A DNA stretch of 64,000 nucleotides from Nostoc indistinguendum CM1-VF10 (GTDB lineage: Bacteria > Cyanobacteriota > Cyanobacteriia > Cyanobacteriales > Nostocaceae), in contig JAHHHS010000003.1 of assembly GCA_019359215.1 (NCBI GenBank), positions 62,001-126,000 on the forward strand, read 5' to 3'. Under the pieces are notes generated by a model, which worked only from the letters and a program-made list of their open reading frames with translations, was not told the origin of the DNA and ran no database searches. The position numbers and the translations under genes were made by a program. Shown one piece after another: positions 31,422 through 42,059 of the stretch; the first letter of the stretch is position 1; each line of letters opens with the position of its first letter.

Positions 31422-31814
31422 TTAATGACAAACCCACTTCCATAGAGGATGAGTTGGCCCCTGCTGACGTATCCGATACACTTGTTTTTCTAAACGTTGT
31501 TTTTCCTCGGGTGGTATTCCAAGTAAGATATTCCGACTTTGCCAAACTAAAACAGCAGCAGTCATCCCAATACAAAACGCTAAACCGAAGGTAGACAGTG
31601 GATGATACAAGAGTCCATATCGCACCGCTACCCAGGTAAAATATTGCTGCCAAAGAGAAATTTCTGCACGTAGACCCCACAAACTAACAGGTGCAATGGT
31701 GAGCCACAGACAGCCGACAAATAGCCACCTGCCATATATTGTCAGCTTGTGCAATCTTTGTACTTGTTGAGCAAAGGATGGGTCAGTTATTGACAATTGT
31801 TCGGATTGATCCAT
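31422..31814 (-). CDS. conserved hypothetical membrane protein
   Basis: The 130-residue protein has two predicted membrane segments (WLFVGCLWLTIAPVSLWGL, about 30-48, and STFGLAFCIGMTAAVLVW, about 74-91) and a charged C-terminal helix (EEKQRLEKQVYRIRQQ) ending WKWVCH. I recognise no domain. It lies 86 bp downstream of secF on the same strand, so it may be part of the secD-secF transcript. A Sec-related function is only a guess from position. Confidence 0.65.
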   Translation of the reverse strand: MDQSEQLSITDPSFAQQVQRLHKLTIYGRWLFVGCLWLTIAPVSLWGLRAEISLWQQYFTWVAVRYGLLYHPLSTFGLAFCIGMTAAVLVWQSRNILLGIPPEEKQRLEKQVYRIRQQGPTHPLWKWVCH

Positions 31815-31900
31815 AGGCTGTAGGAAGGTGGGGGATGAGGAAGATGAGGAGCAGGGGAAGAATAACTATTGGTTATTAACCAATGCCCAATGCCCAATGA

Positions 31901-32887
31901 TTAGTTACCAGCAGATGTATCAATCGACTCACCACTGACTACCATAGTTGCTTGACCATTGCGCTCTCGCCACAAAGTTAGAAGAGTACTGGCGATGAAA
32001 ATACTTGAATAAGCCCCTGCTGTAAAGCCAATAATTAGAGCTAAAGCAAAGTTTTTTAGTGTTTCGCCGCCAAACAGAAAGATAGCAAACAATGACAGCA
32101 TTGTGGTAAAGGTTGTGTTGATTGACCGTCCTAAAGTTTGGTTAACTGCATCATCTACAATGTCAGCGATCGCTCCGTTGGGATTCGTCTTGAGGGTTTC
32201 CCGAATGCGATCGTAAATTACCACTGTATCGTTGACTGAGAAACCTGTAATCGTCAGTAGAGCAACGATGAACAGGCTATCTACTTCAGTACCCAGTACT
32301 AAACCCAAAATCGAAAAAATCCCTGCCGTGATGAAGACATCATGTAATAGTGCAACGATCGCAAACACCGCATAATCTAACTGGAACCTGAAGGTCAAGT
32401 AGATTATGATGCCTGCAAAGGAAACTATTAAAGCTATTACCCCAGACCTAAACAGCTCTCCCCCCAGAGTAGGGCCAACCGTGTCAAATTGGTTTTTTTG
32501 CTCGTCAAAAGTACCGACCTTTTCGCTTAAGGCATTTTGCAAGTTGGTACGCTGCTCGGTATCCAAGTTTTTTGTGCGAATTAATATCCCATTTTCTGCA
32601 CCAGTGCCTCTATCAGCGATAATTTGGATGCTGCTATCACCCAAACCCTGTGCTTTAGCTACTTCCCGGACGACATTGATATCAATTGGCTGGTCGCAGT
32701 TACCGGGTTTGGTACAATCGCGTTCAAACTGTAATCGTGTACCACCGACAAAATCCAAACTGGGGCGTAGGGGTGCTTTGATGTTCGGGTTTTGCCAAGA
32801 AATCACCATTGAGATGATACCGGCAAGAATGATGGCACTAGAAATAGCCCACCAAAGCGATCGCGATTTGTTAATACTTAGTTTCAT
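31901..32887 (-). CDS. secF: protein translocase subunit SecF
   Basis: The 328-residue RND-type membrane subunit assists Sec export using the proton gradient. The first helix (residues about 9-31) is followed by the periplasmic P1 head including FVGGTRLQF. The C-terminal five-helix bundle contains [13 protein letters not shown], the conserved VxDxVVxxxRIRE signature. It overlaps the secD stop by four bases, so the pair is translationally coupled. Confidence 0.96.
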   Translation of the reverse strand: MKLSINKSRSLWWAISSAIILAGIISMVISWQNPNIKAPLRPSLDFVGGTRLQFERDCTKPGNCDQPIDINVVREVAKAQGLGDSSIQIIADRGTGAENGILIRTKNLDTEQRTNLQNALSEKVGTFDEQKNQFDTVGPTLGGELFRSGVIALIVSFAGIIIYLTFRFQLDYAVFAIVALLHDVFITAGIFSILGLVLGTEVDSLFIVALLTITGFSVNDTVVIYDRIRETLKTNPNGAIADIVDDAVNQTLGRSINTTFTTMLSLFAIFLFGGETLKNFALALIIGFTAGAYSSIFIASTLLTLWRERNGQATMVVSGESIDTSAGN

Positions 32888-34317
32888 TGAGCCACCTCTG
32901 CCTTATTTGATCTTGGCAGGTTCGGACAGAAAAGTTCTGGTTTCTTGAGTGTAGGAATTGTAATTGCTAAAAACATCAAGGTGCGACTACAGGTAATTGC
33001 TGTAAACATACTCACTGCTACACCCAAAGCCAAAGTTAGGGCGAAGCCTTTCACCAAACCAGCCCCCAGCCAGAATAATGCAGCACAAGCAATGACTGTA
33101 GTCACGTTGCCATCTAAAATACTGGAAAAGGCACGGTAAAAACCAGATTCTACAGAGCGATATAGGGATTTGCCTGCTTGCAATTCTTCCCGCGTCCGCT
33201 CAAAAATTAGCACATTTGCATCCACCGCCATCCCAATACTGAGGATAAAACCGGCAATACCTGGCAGGGTTAGGGTGACGCCCAACAACGCAAAGGTAGC
33301 CCAGGTTAGCAGGGCGTAAATCAATAGTGCTACATCCGCAATCAGCCCTGGTAGTCTATAGTACACTACCATAAATACTAATACTAAAGTCAGACCACCA
33401 ATACCAGCGTAGATACTGCTAGTAATACTGTCTTTACCCAGGGTTGCCCCAACAGTGCGAATTTCCGCAATTTCTACCGGTACGGGTAATGCCCCACCGC
33501 GTAACTGCACACCTAAATCATTGGCTTGTTGGGCAGTAAACCTTCCTGTAATTACGGCAGAGCCACCAGTAATACCAGTAGCGGCAAATTCTATACCTAC
33601 AGTAGGAGCGCTGATCAGTTCATTGTCCAGAAAAACACCAATGCTCCGTCCAGTACCGGCAAGATTTTTCGTCAAATTGGCAAACAGTTCACCACCCTTT
33701 TGGTCGAAGCGAATAGCAACGTTCCAGTTGTCGCCTTGAGTGGGTTCACCATAAGCATCCTTGAGGGATTTGCCAATTAGCGGTGGATTGGTGCTTTCAA
33801 ACAATTCAGCGATCGCTTGATGATTTTTCTGTAAATCTTCTTGATTTTTGACAATTGCTGCTTTGTCAGTACTCTTTCTCAACTCTTCTTGCTTGGCTTT
33901 CAATTCGGTACTAGATGCCTGGAAAGCAAACAATTGGGTTTCTGTATTTGGCTTTTGGGTACGAAACTCTAACTGCGCCGTCCCTCCTAGCACCCGTTCA
34001 GCTTGCTCTGGATTATTAACCCCTGGCAGTTGTACTAATATTTTATCTGTGCCGACTGTTTGGATCACTGGCTCAGAAACACCCAAACCATTAATCCGAC
34101 CTTCGACAACTCTCTTCACGCCTTCCAATTCTCGTTCGGTGATTTGGGGAATTTCCGCTGATGGTTTCACCTGAATTGTTAGCTGTGAGCCTCCGCGTAA
34201 GTCCAGCCCCAAGGGGATTGGAATTGTGGCAATCACCGTAATTGCGGCGATTACCAGGGCTAAAATCAAAATTAATAGCGATCGCTGTCTTTGCATACCA
34301 TAACTCGCAACTGACAA
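32884..34317 (-). CDS. secD: protein translocase subunit SecD
   Basis: The 477-residue partner of SecF starts with a membrane helix and [14 protein letters not shown], a SecD hallmark. The large periplasmic P1 region has an insertion rich in Gln/Lys (about residues 140-190). The C-terminal six-helix bundle carries [18 protein letters not shown], with the conserved Asp used in proton coupling. It lies downstream of pdhB with repeats in the gap. Confidence 0.96.
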   Translation of the reverse strand: MSVASYGMQRQRSLLILILALVIAAITVIATIPIPLGLDLRGGSQLTIQVKPSAEIPQITERELEGVKRVVEGRINGLGVSEPVIQTVGTDKILVQLPGVNNPEQAERVLGGTAQLEFRTQKPNTETQLFAFQASSTELKAKQEELRKSTDKAAIVKNQEDLQKNHQAIAELFESTNPPLIGKSLKDAYGEPTQGDNWNVAIRFDQKGGELFANLTKNLAGTGRSIGVFLDNELISAPTVGIEFAATGITGGSAVITGRFTAQQANDLGVQLRGGALPVPVEIAEIRTVGATLGKDSITSSIYAGIGGLTLVLVFMVVYYRLPGLIADVALLIYALLTWATFALLGVTLTLPGIAGFILSIGMAVDANVLIFERTREELQAGKSLYRSVESGFYRAFSSILDGNVTTVIACAALFWLGAGLVKGFALTLALGVAVSMFTAITCSRTLMFLAITIPTLKKPELFCPNLPRSNKAEVAQ

Positions 34318-34344
34318 AGGCTATAATAGCGCTCTTTTATGGAG

Positions 34345-34402
34345 TTAGGGCATTGGGCATTGGGCATTGGGGATCGGGGATTGGGCATTGGGCATTGGAA
34401 AA
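34345..34402. repeat. heptameric tandem repeat (GGGCATT unit)
   Basis: At least six GGGCATT-type units with interruptions fill most of the 113 bp between pdhB and secD. Similar runs occur at 29131, 31875 and 37268. Confidence 0.9.
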
Positions 34403-34430
34403 CTCTTCGCCAGTCCCCAGTCCCCAGTCC

Positions 34431-35414
34431 CTAGACTCGCAACGCTACCATTTTTTCCACAGCTTCCACGATTTGCTCTGGTTGGATAATTGTTAATCGT
34501 TCCAGGTTGCCGTTGTAAGGTGTAGGGATATCTTGGGAAGAAAGCCGCAGTACTGGCGCATCCAATTCATCAAATAAGCGATCGTTAATTGAAGCAACGA
34601 CTTCTGCTCCAATACCCGCAGTTCGCATGGATTCTTCCACCACAATGACTTTATGGGTTTTACGTACTGATGCCCCAATAGTATCAAAATCTAATGGCTT
34701 AAGCGAGATTAAATCAATAACTTCTGGATCATAACCTTGTTTTTCCAAAGTCTTTACCGCTTGTAGCACATGATGCCGCATCCGCGAATAAGTGATAATT
34801 GTGACATCTTTTCCTTGACGCACAACTTCTGCTTTATCTAAAGGTAGTAAATATTCTTCTTCTGGTAAATCTTCTTTCAAGTTGTAAAGCAAAACGTGTT
34901 CAAAGAACAACACAGGGTTATTATCGCGGATAGCGGATTTCAGTAATCCTTTGGCGTTTCTTGGTGTAGAGCAAGCAACAATTTTCAACCCCGGCACAGC
35001 TTGGAAGTAAGTTTCTAGTCGCTGGGAATGTTCTGCGCCTAGCTGCCGTCCGACACCGCCAGGGCCGCGAATTACCATTGGAATTTTAAAATTACCGCCA
35101 GAGGTATAGCGTAGCATCCCAGCGTTGTTGGATATTTGGTTGAAGGCGAGTAGTAAAAAGCCCATATTCATGCCTTCGATGATGGGGCGCAAGCCAGTCA
35201 TGGCTGCTCCCACTGCCATGCCGGTAAAGCTATTTTCGGCAATGGGGGTGTCTAGAATGCGGAGTTCGCCATATTTTTGGTACAGGTCTTTGGTAACTTT
35301 ATAGGAACCGCCGTAGTGCCCGACATCTTCACCGAGAACGAATACGCTGGAATCACGCGCCATTTCTTCATCAATGGCTTCCCGTAAGGCGTTGAAGAAT
35401 AATGTTTCTGCCAT
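34431..35414 (-). CDS. pdhB: pyruvate dehydrogenase E1 component beta subunit
   Basis: The 327-residue thiamine-diphosphate enzyme subunit makes acetyl-CoA together with PdhA, E2 and E3, which are not in the window. It has the transketolase-like pyrimidine domain ([19 protein letters not shown], with the cofactor Glu; [18 protein letters not shown]) and the C-terminal domain ([31 protein letters not shown]). The length is typical. Unlinked from other pdh genes, as is common in cyanobacteria. Confidence 0.95.
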   Translation of the reverse strand: MAETLFFNALREAIDEEMARDSSVFVLGEDVGHYGGSYKVTKDLYQKYGELRILDTPIAENSFTGMAVGAAMTGLRPIIEGMNMGFLLLAFNQISNNAGMLRYTSGGNFKIPMVIRGPGGVGRQLGAEHSQRLETYFQAVPGLKIVACSTPRNAKGLLKSAIRDNNPVLFFEHVLLYNLKEDLPEEEYLLPLDKAEVVRQGKDVTIITYSRMRHHVLQAVKTLEKQGYDPEVIDLISLKPLDFDTIGASVRKTHKVIVVEESMRTAGIGAEVVASINDRLFDELDAPVLRLSSQDIPTPYNGNLERLTIIQPEQIVEAVEKMVALRV

Positions 35415-35684
35415 TTAGACCTTTTAGTACGATTATAGTTTTAGAATTTTATCGCGCTGCTGTCGCAAATACCGTGAGCGATCGCACTAGTTAGAGATTT
35501 GGTTTTTTAAACGAATCGCCCAACCATACATAAAGCAGCTATTTAATTTAAATTTTAGAGGTTTTATATGCGATCGCTTTCCACTTCTCAAATTCATAAT
35601 TAGAAGTTCATCAAGCCAGTAAAATGGCTCTTTAATAACCATGTCATAATTGCTGGTCTAGGCGTAGCCGCCACAGACATAGCA

Positions 35685-35781
35685 CTACTACGCCACGGCG
35701 GGAATAGAGCAACCATTTCAAATTCCTAACGAGCTTACTCTATAATACTTTTTACTTTTGACTTCCGCCTTGCGGTACTAG
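35685..35781. mobile_element. MITE-like element, copy 1 (97 bp)
   Basis: It begins CTACTACGCCACGGCGGGAA and ends TTCCGCCTTGCGGTACTAG. The ends are imperfect inverted repeats. The interior (AATAGAGCAACCATTTCAAA, then a CTATAATAC-like segment) is shared with copy 2 at 35878 with a few differences and a 7-bp length change. No coding capacity. Confidence 0.75.
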
Positions 35782-35877
35782 CCATAAACAAAGAATCTCA
35801 CGCCCAAACACCAAAACACAACTCTGCGTCTTCCCGCCTCTGCGTGAGATTTCCCCCTAAATTACTATTCAATATGT

Positions 35878-35967
35878 CTAGTACGCCACGGCGGAAATAG
35901 AGCAACCATTTCAAATCCCTAAAAAGCTGATTCCATAATACTTTTGACTTCCGCCTTGCGGTACTAG
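35878..35967. mobile_element. MITE-like element, copy 2 (90 bp), abutting hemB
   Basis: It begins CTAGTACGCCACGGCGGAA and ends TTCCGCCTTGCGGTACTAG. The outer 19 bases pair at 16 positions. It ends one base before the hemB stop codon (35969-35971, minus strand), so it lies immediately downstream of hemB. Between the two copies is the AT-rich ACTCTGCGTCTTCCCGCCTC type of intergenic repeat. Confidence 0.78.
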
Positions 35968-35968
35968 C

Positions 35969-36949
35969 CTACTTTAACCATCGCGCTGCATCTTTAGCAT
36001 GATAAGTCAAAATCAAATCTGCACCAGCGCGTTTAAACCCAGTTAAAGTTTCCATAACCACTCGCTCTTCATCAATCCAACCATTGAGAGCCGCAGCTTT
36101 CACCATCGCATACTCACCAGAAACATTGTAAGCCGCAACAGGTAAGTTACTAGCTTCCTTCACCCGCCAGATAATATCCATGTATGCCAAGGCTGGCTTA
36201 ACCATGAGCATATCAGCACCTTCGGCGATATCCAATTCAATCTCTTTAATTGCTTCGCGGGCGTTACCTGGGTCCATTTGGTAAGTTCTTCTGTCCCCAA
36301 ATTGCGGTGTAGAGTCTGCTGCATCCCGAAATGGGCCATAGTAACCCGAAGCATATTTAGCAGCATAAGACAAAATTGGCGTATCTTGAAATCCGGCTTC
36401 ATCCAAGCCTACACGAATTGCCTGGACAAAGCCATCCATCATCCCAGAAGGCGCAATGATATCGGCACCGGCTTTCGCTTGAGAAACTGCTGTTTTTTTC
36501 AACAATTCCAGAGTCGGGTCATTTAAAACTCGTCCCGTTAAATCACCAACTTGTAAATAACCACAATGACCGTGACTAGTGTACTCACATAAACAAGTAT
36601 CAGCGATTACAATCAAATCTGGCACTGCTGTTTTTACCGCAGTCGCTGCTTTTTGGACAATTCCGCAATCATGCCAAGCGCCAGTGGCATCCACATCTTT
36701 ATCAGCCGGAATACCAAATAAAATAATCGAAGGAATTCCTAAGTCATAAACTTCTTTTGCTTCTTCGACAATTTTATCTACCGAAAGTTGGTAGACTCCG
36801 GGCATTGATTTAACTTCGTTAGCGATTCCCTCACCCGGTACAGCAAATAGTGGGTAAATTAAATCGCTGGTTGTCAAAACAGTTTCACGAACCATCCGGC
36901 GCAGTTGAGGCTGAGTACGCAGACGACGGGGGCGATGTATAGGAAACAT
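35969..36949 (-). CDS. hemB: delta-aminolevulinic acid dehydratase (porphobilinogen synthase)
   Basis: The 326-residue enzyme condenses two ALA molecules to porphobilinogen for heme, chlorophyll and bilins. [15 protein letters not shown] provides the zinc-site cysteines, [13 protein letters not shown] contains one active-site lysine and [12 protein letters not shown] the Schiff-base lysine. The N-terminal arm ([19 protein letters not shown]) is intact. The end of a MITE-like element lies directly after its stop. Confidence 0.97.
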   Translation of the reverse strand: MFPIHRPRRLRTQPQLRRMVRETVLTTSDLIYPLFAVPGEGIANEVKSMPGVYQLSVDKIVEEAKEVYDLGIPSIILFGIPADKDVDATGAWHDCGIVQKAATAVKTAVPDLIVIADTCLCEYTSHGHCGYLQVGDLTGRVLNDPTLELLKKTAVSQAKAGADIIAPSGMMDGFVQAIRVGLDEAGFQDTPILSYAAKYASGYYGPFRDAADSTPQFGDRRTYQMDPGNAREAIKEIELDIAEGADMLMVKPALAYMDIIWRVKEASNLPVAAYNVSGEYAMVKAAALNGWIDEERVVMETLTGFKRAGADLILTYHAKDAARWLK

Positions 36950-36998
36950 AAAATTTTATAAAGAAAAACAACGCTAATGGACACAAAACAAAGCGTCA

Positions 36999-37095
36999 CA
37001 AAAGCAGGCTAAAATTTTCCTGCCATCGGACAGACTACAAACAGTGCTTAACTGTCCTTTGCCCTACTCTTAATCAAGTTGTAGGGCAATTTTGT
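36999..37095 (+). ncRNA. candidate structured RNA or complex terminator, three adjacent hairpins
   Basis: Three inverted repeats follow one another: GCAGG/CCTGC (37004-37008/37019-37023), GGACAG/CTGTCC (37028-37033/37052-37057) and TTGCCCTAC/GTAGGGCAA (37059-37067/37081-37089), the last followed by TTTTG as in a Rho-independent terminator on the plus strand. No plus-strand gene lies upstream (hemB is divergent), so a small RNA ending here is possible. No promoter is identified. Confidence 0.35.
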
Positions 37096-37293
37096 ATTCT
37101 ACAGCTTGGTTGCGCCTATCCGACGGACTGGAAAAGAAACAACATAGTAAGCAATTCAAAATTCCAAGTTCAAAATGGTAATATCGTCTGTTAGCAAAAT
37201 CTGGGCGATTGGTTGTGTGCAAACTCAAGGCATAACAGCTTAATAAAAAATAACTGACAATCACCAATGCCCCATGCCCAATGATAATTTGTG

Positions 37294-37653
37294 CTAGAAA
37301 ACTCGGAAAATATAGGGATAAAGGAAGGGTATATCAGGATTGCTGAAAACTTTGATGAGTGCCCAAATTGTTAATCCCCAGTGCAATAAATACCCGATAC
37401 CTGCTAGTGGCCCCAGCACTAATAGAGGTAACACTAACCAGCCTAATAGAAAAAATAGCGCTCCTAGAATTCCTCCATAAAGCCAGACATTAAAGTGGAA
37501 ATTGATGGATTCTTTGGCGTTTTCTTTAACAACAGGATCATCAGATACAAATAGTATGGCGATAGGTATACCTACAGATACCAGCGTTGTGCTGAGGAAA
37601 ATGGCTCCATGCGATAAGCCAGATAGAAGCTTTCGTTTGTCTGTGTCGTACAT
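37294..37653 (-). CDS. DUF4870 domain membrane protein
   Basis: The 119-residue protein matches the DUF4870 pattern: LSHGAIFLSTTLVSVGIPIAI, the ENAKESINFHFNVWLYGGIL core and LAGIGYLLHWGLTIWALIKV. Three membrane segments are predicted. Function is unknown; these proteins are common in bacteria as small multi-pass membrane proteins. It stands alone, divergent from prfC. Confidence 0.85.
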   Translation of the reverse strand: MYDTDKRKLLSGLSHGAIFLSTTLVSVGIPIAILFVSDDPVVKENAKESINFHFNVWLYGGILGALFFLLGWLVLPLLVLGPLAGIGYLLHWGLTIWALIKVFSNPDIPFLYPYIFRVF

Positions 37654-37775
37654 TGCTTTCTCCTATTAGTTAGATTGTTGGTTATATTACGACCCTATCA
37701 CGAGCATCGTTGTCTTAAGATTAAAAGACTTGCCAGAGTAGAAAAAATTAAGTTAGCTAACAAACAAATACACTT

Positions 37776-39404
37776 ATGTCTACTGAACTTCAGTCTGAAC
37801 TTATTCAAGCAGTTGAACTTCGCCGCAACTTTGCGATTATTTCTCACCCCGATGCGGGTAAAACTACACTAACAGAAAAACTACTCCTATACGGAGGTGC
37901 AATTCACGAAGCTGGCGCGGTTAAGGCGCGACGGGCACAGCGTAAGGCTACCTCTGACTGGATGGCGATGGAACAACAACGGGGCATTTCCATTACCTCT
38001 ACGGTGTTGCAATTTGAATACCAAGACTGTCAAATAAATTTATTAGACACGCCCGGACACCAAGATTTCAGTGAAGATACTTATCGCACCCTTGCTGCCG
38101 CCGATAATGCAGTGATGTTGGTTGATGCAGCAAAAGGTTTGGAACCCCAAACCCGCAAATTGTTTGAAGTGTGTAAGTTGCGGGGTATCCCGATCTTTAC
38201 ATTTATCAACAAGCTCGATCGCCCAGGAAGGGAACCTCTAGAACTGTTGGATGAAATTGAGCAAGAATTGGGATTGCAAACCTATGCAGTCAACTGGCCA
38301 ATTGGTATGGGCGATCGCTTTAAAGGTATCTTTGATCGGCATCAGCAACAAATTCACTTGTTTGAACGCAGCGCCCACGGCAGCCGAGAAGCCCGTGATA
38401 CCATAGTCGAGTTAGGCGATCCGAGAATAGAAGAACAGCTAGAACAAGACCTCTACTACCAACTGAAAAATGATTTAGAACTCTTAGAAGGAGTTGGGCC
38501 AGAGTTAGATTTGCAGCTCGTACACGAAGGCAAAATGACGCCTGTGTTCTTTGGTAGCGCCATGACTAACTTTGGGGTAGAGTTATTCCTCAAGTACTTC
38601 CTCGACTATGCCCTTAAACCCGGTTCTCATTACAGCAGTGTAGGTGAAGTTGCTCCTACATACCCGGAATTTTCAGGGTTTGTCTTCAAACTGCAAGCGA
38701 ATATGGACCCGAAGCACCGCGATCGCGTCGCATTTATCCGGGTCTGCACTGGTAAGTTTGAAAAAGATATGATGGTGAATCACGCCCGCATCGGTAAACC
38801 TATCCGTCTGTCTCGCCCGCAAAAACTTTTTGCTCAAGAGCGAGAATCCATTGATGTGGCTTATCCTGGCGATGTGATCGGTTTGAACAATCCCGGTGTT
38901 TTTGCGATCGGAGATACAATTTACACGGGACAAAAGCTCGAATATGAGGGGATTCCGTATTTTTCACCGGAACTGTTTGCGTCTCTGAGGAATCCCAACC
39001 CCTCGAAGTCTAAACAATTCCAAAAAGGCGTTGCGGAATTGCGAGAAGAAGGTGCTGTGCAAATTATGTATTCAACTGATGAAGCCAAGCGCGATCCAAT
39101 TTTGGCGGCGGTGGGTCAGTTGCAATTCGAGGTAGTGCAGTTTCGCTTACAAAACGAGTATGGTGTAGAAACCATATTAGATTTATTGCCCTATAGTGTC
39201 GCCCGTTGGGTTGAAGGTGGTTGGGAAGCATTAGAAAAGGTGGGACGAATATTCAATACCACTACAGTTAAAGACAGCATGGGACGACCAGTGTTGCTAT
39301 TCCGCAACGAATGGAATTGTCAACAATTACTGGGCGACCATCCAGAGTTAAAATTAAGCGCGATCGCTCCAGTATTTTCTAGTCAACAATCAGTGGAGAA
39401 ATGA
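37776..39404 (+). CDS. prfC: peptide chain release factor 3
   Basis: The 542-residue translational GTPase recycles RF1/RF2 after termination. It shows G1 [15 protein letters not shown], switch I with the RGISITST motif, G3 DTPGHQDF and G4 NKLDRPGR, followed by the beta-barrel and RF3-specific C-terminal domains. The length is normal. A repeat-containing hairpin follows the stop. Confidence 0.96.
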   Translation: MSTELQSELIQAVELRRNFAIISHPDAGKTTLTEKLLLYGGAIHEAGAVKARRAQRKATSDWMAMEQQRGISITSTVLQFEYQDCQINLLDTPGHQDFSEDTYRTLAAADNAVMLVDAAKGLEPQTRKLFEVCKLRGIPIFTFINKLDRPGREPLELLDEIEQELGLQTYAVNWPIGMGDRFKGIFDRHQQQIHLFERSAHGSREARDTIVELGDPRIEEQLEQDLYYQLKNDLELLEGVGPELDLQLVHEGKMTPVFFGSAMTNFGVELFLKYFLDYALKPGSHYSSVGEVAPTYPEFSGFVFKLQANMDPKHRDRVAFIRVCTGKFEKDMMVNHARIGKPIRLSRPQKLFAQERESIDVAYPGDVIGLNNPGVFAIGDTIYTGQKLEYEGIPYFSPELFASLRNPNPSKSKQFQKGVAELREEGAVQIMYSTDEAKRDPILAAVGQLQFEVVQFRLQNEYGVETILDLLPYSVARWVEGGWEALEKVGRIFNTTTVKDSMGRPVLLFRNEWNCQQLLGDHPELKLSAIAPVFSSQQSVEK

Positions 39405-39427
39405 ACAAGAATACAGAATACAGAATC

Positions 39428-39470
39428 CAGAATTCAGAATTAGTCCTATAAAAGACACAACTGAATTCTG
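39428..39470 (+). terminator. hairpin after prfC
   Basis: CAGAATTCAG (39428-39437) pairs perfectly with CTGAATTCTG (39461-39470). The left arm is part of an AGAATAC/AGAATCC tandem repeat. No T-run follows. Confidence 0.4.
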
Positions 39471-39482
39471 AACGGCAGTTGC

Positions 39483-39560
39483 TCATGGGGGAAACCCCCT
39501 TCTCTACGAGACGCTCCGCGTTGGCGGAAGCCTCTCCCTTTGGGAGAAGACCGCACTGCC
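39483..39560. repeat. cluster of small dispersed repeats
   Basis: GGGGGAAACCCCC (39487-39499), then CTCTACGAGACGCTCCGCG and GTTGGCGGAAGCCTCTCCC with TTTGGGAGAAGACCGC. These inverted words are the typical Nostoc dispersed repeats. A variant is inserted in gltB (3397) and others are at 10546 and 52285. Confidence 0.8.
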
Positions 39561-39699
39561 TGCTCTTGACTCCTGGATTCTTGCTTGATCATTCACTTGA
39601 CAAGCAAAACTTGGGCGCGGTTGAGTTCCACGGCATCCGAGGTTCGCGCTTTTGCACAAACGTGGATCACATAGAAGAGATTGGAGTGCCAGAATTTGT

Positions 39700-41964
39700 A
39701 TGCCTTCACATGCCAAATCGTCTTTGGAGGCTGGTTTAATTGCCCTCAAGCAGGGAAATTACCAAACAGCGATCGCTCAACTAGAACCTATTGCTAGCAG
39801 CCAAAGCAATGGGACTGCTAGCTTACAAGCCCAGGTTGGTTTAGTAATGGCTTATGCTCGCAGTGGCGAAGCCTCCAAAGCGATCGCTATTTCCCAAAAT
39901 CTCATTGAGAGTAACAATCCGCAAGTTCAAGAGTGGGCAACACGCGCTCTCGAACACCTAACAAAACGTAAAAAACGCGATCAAGAATCAAAAAATGTAG
40001 AAACTGGATTTGTTGCTTTTGATAATTCAACTCCAGATTCTCCTCCAGTAACTTCTACATTAGAGGAACAGCCAAAAGAAAAAGATCAAGTAGTAGAAGC
40101 GAAGAGCGATGACACCTCGCCAATGGTGCCACTAGCTAAACTCAAAGCTACAATAGCGACACCACCAGCGCCTCCACCACCGAGTGTCCCTCTAAGCGGT
40201 TTCATGGGTTCCGTAACCCGCACCCAAGCTAAATTATTCGGCGTTATTTATTGGCGACAAGCACAACGCGCCAAAGCATGGCAACCCCTACGGAAACCGA
40301 AATTAATTCCTTTGCGGTTGCTGACAGCAGGAACATTCATTGCCCTGTTTTGGGTGATTCGAGAAATCCTCAAGTTAGCATTTGGATTCATCAACCAGAC
40401 TTTAGTTAAACTACCTTATCTGGAACAATTGCAGCTTTTATACCGCGACCCTACTCAAGTGTTGCTAATACTATTGGTGATTTTAATCGGAGTATCACCT
40501 TGGTTGCTGGATATGCTATTGGCGAACTTGTATGGTCAGCGAGAATTTCCCAAAGATGTATTGAATGCCCATAGCCGCGAAGCTGTTCGGGTGCTACAAC
40601 GTTGTTGCCAACAGAGGCACTGGCCGTTACCCAAACTGCGGATTTTACCAATGGCTGCACCAATTATCCTGACCTATGGTAGTTTACCACGTAATGCCAG
40701 GATTGTTGTAAGTCAGGGGTTATTAGAGCAACTAGCTGATGATGAAATCGCCGTTATTTACGCCACGCAGCTAGGGCATATTGCTCACTGGGATTTTGCT
40801 GTGATGTCTTTGTTGCTGCTGGTGACATTACCAACTCATAAGCTATATCAGCAAGTGTCGGAGTTGGGAGGCAAAATATCAGGTATTTGGCGCTGGCCGG
40901 TGACAATTTTGGCTAGTCTCTTTTATGGAGTTTGGTGTTTACTGACTGGGACTGCATTGTGGTTGTCGCGGTTGCGGCTTTATTATAGCGATCGCGTCGC
41001 ATCGGAAATCACTGGTAATCCCAATGCTCTGATTCGCGCTTTACTCAAAATTGCTATTGGCATTGCAGCTGATATCCAAAAACAGGAACAGACCAGTTGG
41101 CAACTAGAAAGCTTAAATCTCCTGACACCAGTCAGCCACCAACAGAGCCTTTCTTTGGGAACTATTGCCAGCAATCTATCTTTTGAAGCCTTTTTGAAGT
41201 GGGATACTGCCAATCCCTATCGCCAATGGTTTACGATAAATAATAGTCATCCCTTGATGGGCGATCGCATCGAACGCCTCTGCCAAATAGCCCGTCACTG
41301 GCATCTAGACACCGAACTACATTTTGCAAGCGAACCATCAAAGGTTAGACGTCAGTCTTTCTTATTACAAATCGCTCCCTGGTTGGGAATTCCTTTAGGG
41401 GTTTTGTTTGCAGCTTTAGTTTGGCTAACTTGGCAACTAGCATTCACACTCAAGTTTTTAAATCTAAAGTGGATATATGAAGATTGGTCTTTCATTACAG
41501 GCTGCCTTCTGATTGGCTTTAGCATCGGTACAGTGATGCGGATTAATTCTTTTTTCCCCGATATTAAACCTGCCACTGTGCAAACTGACGATTACTTACC
41601 CAACCTGTTAGCTGACCCTTCTGCCTTACCAATTGATAGCATCAGCGTGCGGCTTGTAGGTAAATTATTAGGTCGTCAAGGTACTAGCAACTCCCTAGCG
41701 CAAGATTTAATCCTTCAATCCAGCGCAGGTTTAGTAAAATTACACCACGTTTCTTGGCTAGGACAGCCAGTCAATCACCAGGATCTAATTGGTAGGCAAA
41801 TTATCGTTACAGGTTGGTTCCGTCGAGGAGCAACACCTTGGATCGATATCCAAACTCTAGAAACTCAAAGTGGTAAAGCTATTCATAGCCCTCATCCCAT
41901 TTGGTCTACTTTTTTGGCAGTTGCAGCACAGGCTTGGGGCGCATACGTTTTTCTCACTGGTTAG
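39700..41964 (+). CDS. TPR plus M48-like membrane protein lacking the zinc-protease motif
   Basis: From ATG 39700 the protein has 754 residues. Residues about 1-75 form TPR-like helices (LIALKQGNYQTAIAQLEPIA). A Pro-rich linker follows, then membrane segments and an M48/HtpX-like domain. In the expected HExxH helix the sequence is YATQLGHIAHWD: both the first His and the Glu are changed. Downstream, the place of the third ligand (E-x-x-A-D) reads YYSDRVASEI. The fold is recognisable but the protease is probably inactive. The C-terminus has two to three more membrane helices and a domain containing IIVTGWFRRGATPWIDI. Frame upstream to TTG 39652 rejected. Confidence 0.78.
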   Translation: MPSHAKSSLEAGLIALKQGNYQTAIAQLEPIASSQSNGTASLQAQVGLVMAYARSGEASKAIAISQNLIESNNPQVQEWATRALEHLTKRKKRDQESKNVETGFVAFDNSTPDSPPVTSTLEEQPKEKDQVVEAKSDDTSPMVPLAKLKATIATPPAPPPPSVPLSGFMGSVTRTQAKLFGVIYWRQAQRAKAWQPLRKPKLIPLRLLTAGTFIALFWVIREILKLAFGFINQTLVKLPYLEQLQLLYRDPTQVLLILLVILIGVSPWLLDMLLANLYGQREFPKDVLNAHSREAVRVLQRCCQQRHWPLPKLRILPMAAPIILTYGSLPRNARIVVSQGLLEQLADDEIAVIYATQLGHIAHWDFAVMSLLLLVTLPTHKLYQQVSELGGKISGIWRWPVTILASLFYGVWCLLTGTALWLSRLRLYYSDRVASEITGNPNALIRALLKIAIGIAADIQKQEQTSWQLESLNLLTPVSHQQSLSLGTIASNLSFEAFLKWDTANPYRQWFTINNSHPLMGDRIERLCQIARHWHLDTELHFASEPSKVRRQSFLLQIAPWLGIPLGVLFAALVWLTWQLAFTLKFLNLKWIYEDWSFITGCLLIGFSIGTVMRINSFFPDIKPATVQTDDYLPNLLADPSALPIDSISVRLVGKLLGRQGTSNSLAQDLILQSSAGLVKLHHVSWLGQPVNHQDLIGRQIIVTGWFRRGATPWIDIQTLETQSGKAIHSPHPIWSTFLAVAAQAWGAYVFLTG

Positions 41965-42032
41965 TCATTGGTCATTGATCATTAGTCATTAGTCATTAGC
42001 AAGGGACAAAGGACAAAGGACAAAGGACAAAT
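41961..42032. repeat. two adjacent heptameric tandem repeats
   Basis: TCATTGG/TCATTAG units (41965-41999) are followed by four AAAGGAC units (42002-42030). They begin at the stop codon of the preceding gene. Confidence 0.85.
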
Positions 42033-42059
42033 TGAAATGTAAAGAAAAGTTGCAGGTTT

